Assembly (NCBI GenBank): GCA_030431355.1
Contig: JAUIJG010000312.1
Location: forward strand, 1 to 6,427
Source: a bacterium
GTDB taxonomy: Bacteria; Cyanobacteriota; Vampirovibrionia; Obscuribacterales; Obscuribacteraceae
Direction of reading: 5' to 3'
Length of the DNA stretch: 6,427 nt
Positions within the stretch are counted from its first letter, which is position 1, and each line of letters starts with the position of its first letter. The notes below the pieces were generated by a model. It had not been told where the DNA came from. It made no database searches and was given only the letters and a program-made list of their open reading frames with translations. Shown here one piece after another: positions 1 to 5,509 of this stretch. Made by a program: the position numbers and the translations under genes.

Positions 1-150
1 AGGATGTTTTTGAGGGAGCGGTTCGCGTGGAGGAGGTCCTTGTTGGCGGCTCGGAGGTGGAGGATGGCGGAGACGTCCCGGAGCATGTGCGTCTGTGCGT
101 CGGTCCACCCGTCCCATCGAAGGGCGTTTCCGTAGAGCCATCCGCCGGGC
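1..150 (-). CDS. Partial GC-rich minus-strand coding fragment, unrecognised
   Basis: Read on the minus strand from about base 146 to base 3, the sequence is open. Of 48 codons, 41 end in G or C, a much stronger bias than in any other gene of the window and typical of real coding sequence in a high-GC genome. The peptide contains WLYGNALRWDGWTD and then a long probable helix (DVSAILHLRAANKDLLHANR). It runs off the left edge, so its C-terminus is missing. I do not recognise the family; the helix vaguely recalls the C-terminal part of GH13 glycosidases, but this is too weak to use. The frame stays open up to an ATG at 219-221, but those last codons are antisense to the deaminase gene and are probably not part of it. 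The overlapping plus-strand frame at 27-233 looks like its shadow. Confidence 0.35.
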
Positions 151-165
151 CCCTCCGACGCGCTT
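133..165. other. Probable composition junction (assembly chimera or recombination point)
   Basis: Left of this interval the DNA is about 65 percent GC and codes best on the minus strand. Right of it the DNA is moderate in GC and codes for the deaminase on the plus strand. In the deaminase frame, codons 163-198 read LPVTGPPVKNAV, which fits the N-terminal strand of this family upstream of the first ATG. The frame then meets a TAG stop at 133-135 with no ATG, GTG or TTG in between. The change must therefore fall roughly between 133 and 165. I cannot distinguish an assembly error from a real rearrangement. Confidence 0.45.
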
Positions 166-198
166 CCCGTCACCGGTCCGCCGGTCAAAAATGCAGTT

Positions 199-1527
199 AT
201 GACTGTTGCAGGAGAGTTCATTGCCGGAGTTGAAACAGGGACCGAATTCGATTTCGAATCAAAGTCGTCATACCCAGGAGAACCCACAAATCTAGCATCC
301 ACTGCAGATTCATCCACAGAAAAACCGGTCATAGTGAAACCGGCCAATTCAATAATCGTGCCTGGTCTCATGAATCTACACAGCCATCTTGATTACTCAA
401 AGATGCCTTTTAACGCCTGTCCACTATTCACCTGGATAGAAGAGCTTGTAAAGGCAACAAGGGAGTGGTCATTTGATGACTTCCTTGCTTCGGCACGGGA
501 GGGTGCTGACCGAGTGCTATTGTCGGGGACAACTGCTCTGGCGGATAGCTCCTACTCAGGAGCCAGCGCCATCGCCATGGCCGAATCAGGCTTGAAAGGA
601 GCTGTGGGTCTTGAACTTTTTGGCGTGGACCAGGATAAATCCGAGTTCATATTCTCCCACTGGAAGACCAGATACGCCGCTTTGAAGGAAAAACTGCCGC
701 AAAATTTCAATCTGACCATCTCTCCGCATTCACTATATACAGTATCACCACCTTTGTTCGCAGAAGCCAGCAAATGGGCAAAAGAGAAGGAATTACCCTT
801 GCTAACTCACCTGGCCGAATCAAATTCAGAACGAGAGTGGACCGAGACGGGAAACAGGCGCATCGATGAGTATCTGCAGGTCGTGATTCCCACAGGAACG
901 GAAGCGGAGAAAAGCGAAATCATCAGGAAGAGCCCATGGAAGGCAAGAGGATTGAGCCCGGTGCTGAGCCTTGAGAAGATGGGCTGCCTGACTGGAAATA
1001 TGATTGCTGCCCACGTTACATGCTTAGACAACAGAGACCGTTCAGCCTTGAAAAGAAGCGGCGCATCCATCGCGCACTGCCCACGGAGCAACTCGAATTT
1101 GTCAAACGGTAGGATGGAGCTGGAAAAAATCCTTGAGGAGAAGATACCGGTCGGTCTGGGAACAGACAGCCTGGCAAGTACCGAGACCCTTTCCATGCTG
1201 GATGAAGCAGCTTCAATGATCAAGGTGCACGGTGAAAAGCTCAATCAAAGCCTTGGCAGAACCGGCTGCAAAACCAGCGAGGAGCTGGCATTGAGGCTGA
1301 TAACAATTGAGCCGGCCCGAGCCCTGGGAATCGACAGCCGAACAGGCTCCCTGGAGAAAGGGAAAGCGGCTGATTTTGTGATAATTGAAGTCGATAAGGC
1401 TGATTGTGACCTGGAAAATCTGAGCGAGACGGAGGTCTTCCAGATATTATTTTCGGGCAAAGCGAAAGTCAAAGATGTTTTCGTCGACGGCCGCCCCCGG
1501 GTAAGCGCCGGCCGCATAATTCGCTGA
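199..1527 (+). CDS. Amidohydrolase-family deaminase (MtaD/TrzN/aminodeoxyfutalosine deaminase-like), 5' end probably truncated
   Basis: This is a metal-dependent hydrolase of the amidohydrolase superfamily, expected to be cytoplasmic and to remove an amino group from a purine-like or other N-heterocycle. From the ATG at 199 the protein has 442 residues. Visible motifs are the metal-binding HSHLD (H61, H63), LTHLAES (H204, with E207), AHVTCL (H272), AHCPRSN (H293) and GTDSLAS (D323), followed by the C-terminal G-K-A-A-D-F strand of the small beta domain (388-393). The HSHLDYS...FTWIEEL segment recalls aminodeoxyfutalosine deaminases of the futalosine menaquinone route, but the substrate cannot be fixed. 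ATG 199 has no ribosome binding site. Codons just upstream (from 163) still read as the family's N-terminal strand without a start codon, so the true 5' end seems lost at the junction. Residues 19-45 form a polar, Ser/Thr-rich stretch just before the first metal motif. Class certain, substrate unsure. Confidence 0.85.
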   Translation: MTVAGEFIAGVETGTEFDFESKSSYPGEPTNLASTADSSTEKPVIVKPANSIIVPGLMNLHSHLDYSKMPFNACPLFTWIEELVKATREWSFDDFLASAREGADRVLLSGTTALADSSYSGASAIAMAESGLKGAVGLELFGVDQDKSEFIFSHWKTRYAALKEKLPQNFNLTISPHSLYTVSPPLFAEASKWAKEKELPLLTHLAESNSEREWTETGNRRIDEYLQVVIPTGTEAEKSEIIRKSPWKARGLSPVLSLEKMGCLTGNMIAAHVTCLDNRDRSALKRSGASIAHCPRSNSNLSNGRMELEKILEEKIPVGLGTDSLASTETLSMLDEAASMIKVHGEKLNQSLGRTGCKTSEELALRLITIEPARALGIDSRTGSLEKGKAADFVIIEVDKADCDLENLSETEVFQILFSGKAKVKDVFVDGRPRVSAGRIIR

Positions 1528-1556
1528 AAGCCTTTCCCGACAAGACTTTCCACTCT

Positions 1557-1584
1557 GGAAAGAAAAACGCGCGTTTTTCTTTCC
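1557..1584. terminator. Perfect 28-base palindrome after the deaminase, possible bidirectional terminator
   Basis: Starting 30 bases after the deaminase stop codon, two 14-base arms (GGAAAGAAAAACGC and its exact complement) meet without a spacer. The right arm carries a T-rich tract (TTTTTCTTT), and the element reads the same on both strands. The upstream CTTTCC at 1546-1551 can instead pair with GGAAAG at 1557-1562 around a 5-base loop, so two foldings compete. The stem is A/T-rich outside its CGCG centre and no separate T run follows it, so it is not a textbook intrinsic terminator. Its place directly after a gene is the main reason for the call. Confidence 0.4.
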
Positions 1585-1713
1585 GCTAGTTGGGACTTGC
1601 GAAGAAAGGCGATTCTCGTCAATAGCCCGGGGAAAAATCAGTGAAAACGAAATCAAAGACTCAAGCGACAGTTCTGGCAATCCGGTGGCATCCGATGACT
1701 GGATAAATAAAAG

Positions 1714-1744
1714 TTGTCTCCGGCGGCGAAATTTACTTTATACT
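1714..1744 (+). promoter_or_regulatory. Weak sigma70-like promoter candidate for the GGDEF gene
   Basis: TTGTCT at 1714-1719 (4 of 6 matches to TTGACA) and TATACT at 1739-1744 (5 of 6 to TATAAT) are separated by 19 bases, longer than ideal. A transcript from here would begin near 1751 and carry a leader of about 180 bases before the GGDEF start codon. The -10 match is good, the spacing is poor, and no other pair in 1585-1928 looked better. Confidence 0.3.
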
Positions 1745-1774
1745 CATACAGTCAGCGCAGTCCAATTCTATTTT

Positions 1775-1860
1775 CAGCCCCGGTCTCATCCACCGGGTCC
1801 GAACCGGAGAAAGGGCTGCCAAAGGGCTATTGTGGAAATTCAAAGGTTTTGTCTTTCCAC
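1775..1860 (+). promoter_or_regulatory. Structured leader region upstream of the GGDEF gene
   Basis: This stretch of the otherwise gene-free 1528-1928 region holds several inverted repeats. CCCGGT (1779-1784) pairs with ACCGGG (1792-1797) around a 7-base loop. CAGCCC (1775-1780) can instead pair with GGGCTG (1813-1818), and the two pairings exclude each other. AAAGGGCT occurs twice (1810-1817 and 1821-1828), so a second competing partner exists. GTGGAAA (1832-1838) pairs with TTTCCAC (1854-1860), with an inner CAAA/TTTG helix. No T run follows any hairpin. The pattern fits a folded leader RNA, but I do not recognise a known riboswitch class. Confidence 0.3.
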
Positions 1861-1884
1861 CCAGCGGGCAAAGAAAGCTAGTAG

Positions 1885-1900
1885 ATCTATATTAATAGAT
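1885..1900. repeat. Inverted repeat ATCTAT-N4-ATAGAT, possible operator
   Basis: Two 6-base arms, ATCTAT (1885-1890) and ATAGAT (1895-1900), are separated by ATTA, within an AT-rich patch that ends 28 bases before the GGDEF start codon. The symmetry and size fit a regulator binding site, and TATATT inside it could serve as a -10 element. No good -35 lies at the right distance, so its role is open. Confidence 0.25.
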
Positions 1901-1928
1901 AGCGCGAAAAGGAACAGGTATTAATCCA

Positions 1929-2633
1929 ATGAGCGGGGTCGGAAGAACTGATCACATCTGTAGTGGCAGAACCTGCATGTTTTGTAGAGTTCTGGACAAC
2001 CCGAATCAAGCCAAAGCATCCGGTGCCAGATCCTTCATGGACAGCCAGGTGATAGAAAGGGTCAAAGAACTGGAACAACGCTCTCTATTAACCAACACGG
2101 AGCAAAGCCTGGCCGCTGTAAAAGGGGAAGAGATCGAGCGCCTGGCTCTACTCGACAGCCTCACCGACCTTTACAACTCCAGAACTTTCACGAAAGAGAT
2201 CAAGGACGAACTGAAGAGAGCAAAACGCTACAAGAGGCCCGTGGCTCTCTGCATGGTGGCTATCGACGGATTCAAAGATGTTGTCAAACAATACGGAGCC
2301 CTGACTTCGGACGCGGTGATCAAAGTCGTCGCCGAAGTTCTCAAAGGCGCCATCCGCGATGTTGATATCCCAGCCCGCTACAGCGCCGAAGAGTTCGCTC
2401 TGATATTCCCGGAGACAAACGCATCGGGAGCCGCAATCGTTGCTGAACGGATTAGACAGCGGGTCGCAACCCAGTCCATAACCCATAACTGGCACAATTT
2501 AAAAGTGACGGCAAGCGTCGGTCTAGCCGCTTTTCCAGCCCACGCCAGGGAGCACGATGAACTCATAGAAAAAGGCATTCGCGCCCTGGAGATCGCCATG
2601 CAAAAAGGCGGCGACAGAGTCTGCACAGTTTAA
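1929..2633 (+). CDS. Degenerate GGDEF-domain protein with Cys-rich N-terminus and intact RxxD site
   Basis: The 234-residue protein has three parts. Residues 1-36 are short and Cys-rich, with H9 and C11-x4-C16-x2-C19. Residues 38-71 are charged and probably helical, as linkers before GGDEF domains usually are. From D76 (DSLTDLYN) to the end is a GGDEF fold. Active diguanylate cyclases join two GTP into cyclic-di-GMP, but the signature here is SAEEF (152-156), without the two glycines. The first Asp of the D-x-D metal site is A111 (VAIDGFK), and the Asn of the FKxxND motif is V119. The later Asp (D128) is kept. RDVD (143-146) lies exactly five residues before the signature, the canonical position of the product-binding I-site. 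I infer a catalytically dead sensor or effector. There is no signal peptide or membrane segment, so it is likely cytoplasmic. The start is ATG 1929, with AAGGA at 1909-1913, a 15-base spacing that is rather long. Next in-frame ATGs (1977, 2037) have no better site. Confidence 0.88.
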   Translation: MSGVGRTDHICSGRTCMFCRVLDNPNQAKASGARSFMDSQVIERVKELEQRSLLTNTEQSLAAVKGEEIERLALLDSLTDLYNSRTFTKEIKDELKRAKRYKRPVALCMVAIDGFKDVVKQYGALTSDAVIKVVAEVLKGAIRDVDIPARYSAEEFALIFPETNASGAAIVAERIRQRVATQSITHNWHNLKVTASVGLAAFPAHAREHDELIEKGIRALEIAMQKGGDRVCTV

Positions 2634-2658
2634 GCACGTAAAACAAATCACACATATA

Positions 2659-2686
2659 GATCGCACCCCTGTCCTATATAGCGATC
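2659..2686. repeat. Inverted repeat GATCGC-N16-GCGATC after the GGDEF gene
   Basis: GATCGC (2659-2664) and GCGATC (2681-2686) are exact complements around a 16-base spacer, starting 26 bases after the GGDEF stop codon. No T tract follows, so it is a poor terminator candidate. It could be a regulator site for the secD transcript. The rest of the 2634-2825 intergenic region has no convincing -35/-10 pair. Confidence 0.25.
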
Positions 2687-2750
2687 CCCGGCAGATGAAA
2701 GGGATTTAGGTCACATCCCGTACCAAAAGCCCAATCCTTATTCCCTCACA

Positions 2751-2805
2751 GGTTAGAATGTGATGCCCGAGCTTATCGGTTTTCAAGCCGATAGGCATTC
2801 TAATC
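2751..2805 (+). promoter_or_regulatory. Nested leader hairpin immediately upstream of the secD ribosome binding site
   Basis: An outer stem pairs 2751-2760 (GGTTAGAATG) with 2796-2805 (CATTCTAATC), ten pairs including one G-U. An inner stem pairs 2772-2779 (CTTATCGG) with 2788-2795 (CCGATAGG), eight pairs including one G-U, closed by an 8-base loop. An 11-base bulge (2761-2771) sits only on the 5' side. The structure ends five bases before the GAGGA Shine-Dalgarno at 2810-2814, and no T run follows. An alternative pairing of TCACAT (2711-2716) with ATGTGA (2758-2763) would break the outer stem. This looks like a translation-level control element rather than a terminator. No known riboswitch consensus is recognised. 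Confidence 0.45.
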
Positions 2806-2809
2806 AGTC

Positions 2810-2814
2810 GAGGA
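2810..2814 (+). promoter_or_regulatory. Ribosome binding site that sets the secD start
   Basis: GAGGA lies 11 bases before the ATG at 2826. The longer reading from GTG 2760 would start inside the leader hairpin, has no good Shine-Dalgarno, and would add 22 polar residues unlike a SecD N-terminus. An ATG at 2847 is also possible but less well placed. Confidence 0.55.
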
Positions 2815-2825
2815 AATCCATTCAG

Positions 2826-4421
2826 ATGGCAGGTAAATGGCAGATCATGTCCATGCTGGGCAGTCTTTTTAAAGACTGGAAACCGCTTGCGGTTATAGGC
2901 GTTCTGGCATGGTCGTTGACAACACTTTTTCAAATCCAGTCCAAAGAAGCCGTGGACGACTGGATATACCTATCCAAACTTCCACCTGGGGAGTTGAGCA
3001 CCACGGTGCAGCAGAGAATGGTTACCCATCCTCGATTCAAAGAGATGAATAATTATGCCCGGGAAGATTTGCAAAAACGAATCTACGACAAGGCGTTGAC
3101 TGGAAATACTCTTCAAAAGATCACAGATTTCCATCTGCCTTTCGGAAGCAAAAAAACCTACACGGTCTTCACCAACCTTCGCCTCGGACTCGATCTACGA
3201 GGAGGCTCACAGCTTCTCTTGAGAGCAGAGCCTTCACCCCTGGTGCCCGAGATCACACCGGAAGTGATGCGCGGTGTGGAGACTGTCATCAACAACCGGA
3301 TCAACAGTCTCGGTGTTTCAGAGACAGTGGTGCAAAGAGCCGGTCGCGATCGATTGATTGTGGAAATGCCGGGAATCAAAGATCCTCAACAGGCTAAAGA
3401 CAGAATCGGCACCACCGCCATGCTCGAATTCAAAGAGCTGTCTTATGATGGAAATGACATGCCTGTTTTCGATGAAGAAGGTAATCCGGTTTGGAAAGAC
3501 GTCGGTCTCACCGGCGCCGACTTTAAACGAGCCCAGGCAACTCCCATGGTGGGCGGTGGTAACTGGAGAGTCTCCTTTGAATTCAAGCCAGACGGAGCTA
3601 AAAAATTCGGTAATCTCACCAAGCGTCTGGTTGGCAAGCAGATAGGTATATTCCTTGATGGTGAGCCCACGGACCGCGGCGCGGACGGAAGACCGATGCC
3701 CCTGCGCGAATATCGCGGCGTCAATGTGAGAGAACCGATCACCGGTGGAAGCGGTGAGATAACAGGAAGTTTCACCAAAGAGCAAGCCGTCGATCTTTCG
3801 CTCAAGTTAAACGCCGGTGCCTTACCTGTTCCGGTAACAATCCTCGAAGAAAGAACGGTTGGTGCCACCCTCGGCCAGGACTCAATTAACAAGAGTATGG
3901 TAGCCGGGCTTATCGGCATCGCCACAGTTATGGTCTTCATGGTTCTGGTTTACGGCTGGAGCGGACTGGTGGCGGATATCGCCCTCATCCTCTACACAGT
4001 CGCCACCCTGGCAATATTCCAGGCGGTGCCGGTGACACTGACCCTTGCCGGAATCGCCGGATTTATTCTCTCGGTCGGTATGGCGGTGGACGCCAATATC
4101 CTTATATTCGAGAGAACAAAGGAAGAACTGGCAGCTGGACGCAGCCTACACTCAGCCATTGAGATTGGATTCAGCAAAGCCTTTTCTGCGATTCTCGACA
4201 GTAACGCCAACAGCTTGATCGCCTGCGCCGTACTGATGATGTTCGGCACATCCATAGTAAAAGGTTTCGCCGTGACCCTGGCCATAGGTGTCGCGGTCTC
4301 GATGTTTACAGCCATCTCAGCAACCAGAACCATGTTGCACCTGGTACCGCGACAACTGGGTCTATTCGGCCACAAATATGATCGCAAAGGCACCAGGCTG
4401 AAAAGCAAGGAGGCAGTGTGA
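2826..4421 (+). CDS. secD: Protein translocase subunit SecD
   Basis: SecD is an inner-membrane partner of the SecYEG channel. With SecF it uses the proton motive force to pull exported proteins outward late in translocation. From ATG 2826 the protein has 531 residues. It has one N-terminal membrane segment (about 19-37), then a large extracytoplasmic region containing the family signature GLDLRGG (121-127) and the P1 domain, then five membrane segments (about 358-376, 380-398, 405-425, 459-478 and 480-503). GMAVDANILIFER (418-430) carries the conserved intramembrane Asp (D422) linked to proton use. The usual DANxTTL motif reads DSNANSL (458-464), a mild deviation in an otherwise canonical RND-type helix. 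The N-terminal choice rests on the GAGGA site. secF follows with a four-base overlap, so translation is coupled. No yajC lies upstream; the neighbour is the GGDEF gene. Confidence 0.95.
   Translation: MAGKWQIMSMLGSLFKDWKPLAVIGVLAWSLTTLFQIQSKEAVDDWIYLSKLPPGELSTTVQQRMVTHPRFKEMNNYAREDLQKRIYDKALTGNTLQKITDFHLPFGSKKTYTVFTNLRLGLDLRGGSQLLLRAEPSPLVPEITPEVMRGVETVINNRINSLGVSETVVQRAGRDRLIVEMPGIKDPQQAKDRIGTTAMLEFKELSYDGNDMPVFDEEGNPVWKDVGLTGADFKRAQATPMVGGGNWRVSFEFKPDGAKKFGNLTKRLVGKQIGIFLDGEPTDRGADGRPMPLREYRGVNVREPITGGSGEITGSFTKEQAVDLSLKLNAGALPVPVTILEERTVGATLGQDSINKSMVAGLIGIATVMVFMVLVYGWSGLVADIALILYTVATLAIFQAVPVTLTLAGIAGFILSVGMAVDANILIFERTKEELAAGRSLHSAIEIGFSKAFSAILDSNANSLIACAVLMMFGTSIVKGFAVTLAIGVAVSMFTAISATRTMLHLVPRQLGLFGHKYDRKGTRLKSKEAV
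4407..4413 (+). promoter_or_regulatory. Strong ribosome binding site for secF inside the end of secD
   Basis: AAGGAGG, a full Shine-Dalgarno, lies four bases before the GTG at 4418. That GTG overlaps the secD TGA in the sequence GTGA. The short spacing and the overlap support GTG as the secF start and translational coupling to secD. Confidence 0.75.
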
Positions 4422-5383
4422 AAGGAATTAACGTTGACATCGTCAAATACCGTAAATGGTGGTTTGGCATTTCGCTTTTACTGACTCTGCCCGGCCTGGT
4501 TGGTATCATCTGGTCCTGTGCCGAATTCGGCGCACCACTCAAACCTGGTATTGATTTCACCGGCGGCTCAATTCTTCAGTATCAGTTTGAAAAACCGGTT
4601 GAACTGGACAAAGTCAGGGGCATTCTGGAAGAGACCGGATTAACCGGCTCACAAGTTCAGCAAGCTTTCATCTCCGGAGAAGAGGTGATTGTAATGCGCA
4701 CCAAAGCACTGGATGATGAAGAGACCAAGAAGAAGCTCGACCAAACCCTTGAGCAGGAGATAGGCAAATATAAGCCCTTATCCGTAGACAAAGTCACCGC
4801 AACCATCGGTCCGGAGCTATTGAGTAACGGCTTAATCGCGCTATTTCTTACACTGGGAATGATGATCGCCTATATCTCCTGGCGATACATGTTCGACTAC
4901 GCTTTCTGCGCCATTGTCGCGCTATTCCATGACGTGATAGTGCTCTGCGGAATCTATGCCGTCATGGGTCTCTGGATAGGCACAGAGGTGGATTCATTGT
5001 TCATCAGTGCGGTTCTCACCGTCATAGGATTCTCTGTCCATGACACCATTGTCGTTTTTGACCGGATACGAGAGAATGCCAAGTTCGTCGGCAGCAAGGT
5101 GAAAAACCAGGACACGGGAGAAGAGCGGAAGAAAACCTTCGGGGATGTGGCAAACGACAGCGTGAACCAGACCCTGGCCCGTTCTATATATACGTCTTTG
5201 ACAGTTGTATTCACCCTGGCGGCTCTTTACTTCCTGGGAGGCGTAACCACCAAGGACTTTGTTCTGGCGATGCTTATCGGGGTTATCTCCGGAACATACT
5301 CCTCGATCTTCAATGCCAGCTGCTTGCTTGTATACTGGAGAGAAAGGAAGCAAGCCACCCGGGTTCAACCGGCAAAGGCTTGA
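4418..5383 (+). CDS. secF: Protein translocase subunit SecF
   Basis: SecF forms the accessory translocase complex with SecD in the inner membrane. The 321 residues are close to the usual family length. There is an N-terminal membrane segment (about 14-33), the signature GIDFTGG (44-50) opening the extracytoplasmic domain, and GPELLS (131-136) leading into five more membrane segments (about 136-155, 160-183, 192-212, 259-275 and 282-306). The conserved GFSVHDTIVVFDRIREN (204-220) with D209 and D215, and NDSVNQTLARSIYTS (246-260), match the SecF family. The cytoplasmic loop between these two motifs (221-245) is charged and seems roughly ten residues longer than in common SecF proteins. The start is GTG, four bases inside secD. 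No terminator is visible after the stop codon, so read-through into the next gene is possible. Confidence 0.95.
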   Translation: MKGINVDIVKYRKWWFGISLLLTLPGLVGIIWSCAEFGAPLKPGIDFTGGSILQYQFEKPVELDKVRGILEETGLTGSQVQQAFISGEEVIVMRTKALDDEETKKKLDQTLEQEIGKYKPLSVDKVTATIGPELLSNGLIALFLTLGMMIAYISWRYMFDYAFCAIVALFHDVIVLCGIYAVMGLWIGTEVDSLFISAVLTVIGFSVHDTIVVFDRIRENAKFVGSKVKNQDTGEERKKTFGDVANDSVNQTLARSIYTSLTVVFTLAALYFLGGVTTKDFVLAMLIGVISGTYSSIFNASCLLVYWRERKQATRVQPAKA

Positions 5384-5414
5384 GATAGCAGCCTGGTTCG
5401 TAATTGAGAAGGTG

Positions 5415-5429
5415 CCAATATAAAATTGG
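5415..5429. repeat. Small inverted repeat in the 126-base gap after secF
   Basis: CCAAT (5415-5419) and ATTGG (5425-5429) flank ATAAA. The gap 5384-5509 is AT-rich. It contains TACAAT (5458-5463), a possible -10 box, but no matching -35 at 16-18 bases, so an independent promoter for the next gene is possible but not shown. No intrinsic terminator for secF is seen. Confidence 0.2.
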
Positions 5430-5493
5430 ATTTAACTTATTAGGCTATCCTGCCGATTACAATAATTAAGAACAGTCGTAGCTGGGACGAAGG

Positions 5494-5500
5494 AAAAGGA
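5494..5500 (+). promoter_or_regulatory. Ribosome binding site of the MshEN-like gene
   Basis: AAAAGGA ends nine bases before ATG 5510, and a second AAGGA (5502-5506) lies closer. The well-spaced first site supports the chosen start and real translation of this small gene. Confidence 0.6.
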
Positions 5501-5509
5501 TAAGGATCA

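Noticed and set aside
27..233. 68-codon plus-strand frame at the left end
   Set aside because: The minus strand shows far stronger codon bias over the same bases, and this frame crosses the suspected junction.
807..1244. 145-codon minus-strand open frame inside the deaminase gene
   Set aside because: It is antisense to the metal-binding motifs of the deaminase, so it is a shadow of real codons.
1641..1706. 21-codon plus-strand frame from GTG with GGGGA seven bases before it
   Set aside because: The ribosome site is suggestive, but the peptide is very short with no hydrophobic or arrest-like pattern and nothing shows conservation.
1685..1924. 79-codon plus-strand open frame from a GTG
   Set aside because: Its composition is not protein-like, there is no ribosome binding site, and it runs through the hairpins and AT-rich patch before the GGDEF gene.
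1751..1928. GEMM-type cyclic-di-GMP riboswitch in the GGDEF leader
   Set aside because: Short strings such as GGCAAAG recall the consensus, but the order of conserved boxes and helices does not fit.
2760..2825. Extended secD start at GTG 2760
   Set aside because: It would begin inside the leader hairpin, lacks a good Shine-Dalgarno and adds 22 polar residues before the membrane anchor. ATG 2826 with GAGGA is better.
3443..3940. 165-codon minus-strand open frame inside secD
   Set aside because: It lies entirely antisense to the conserved P1 domain of SecD and its translation shows no family motif.
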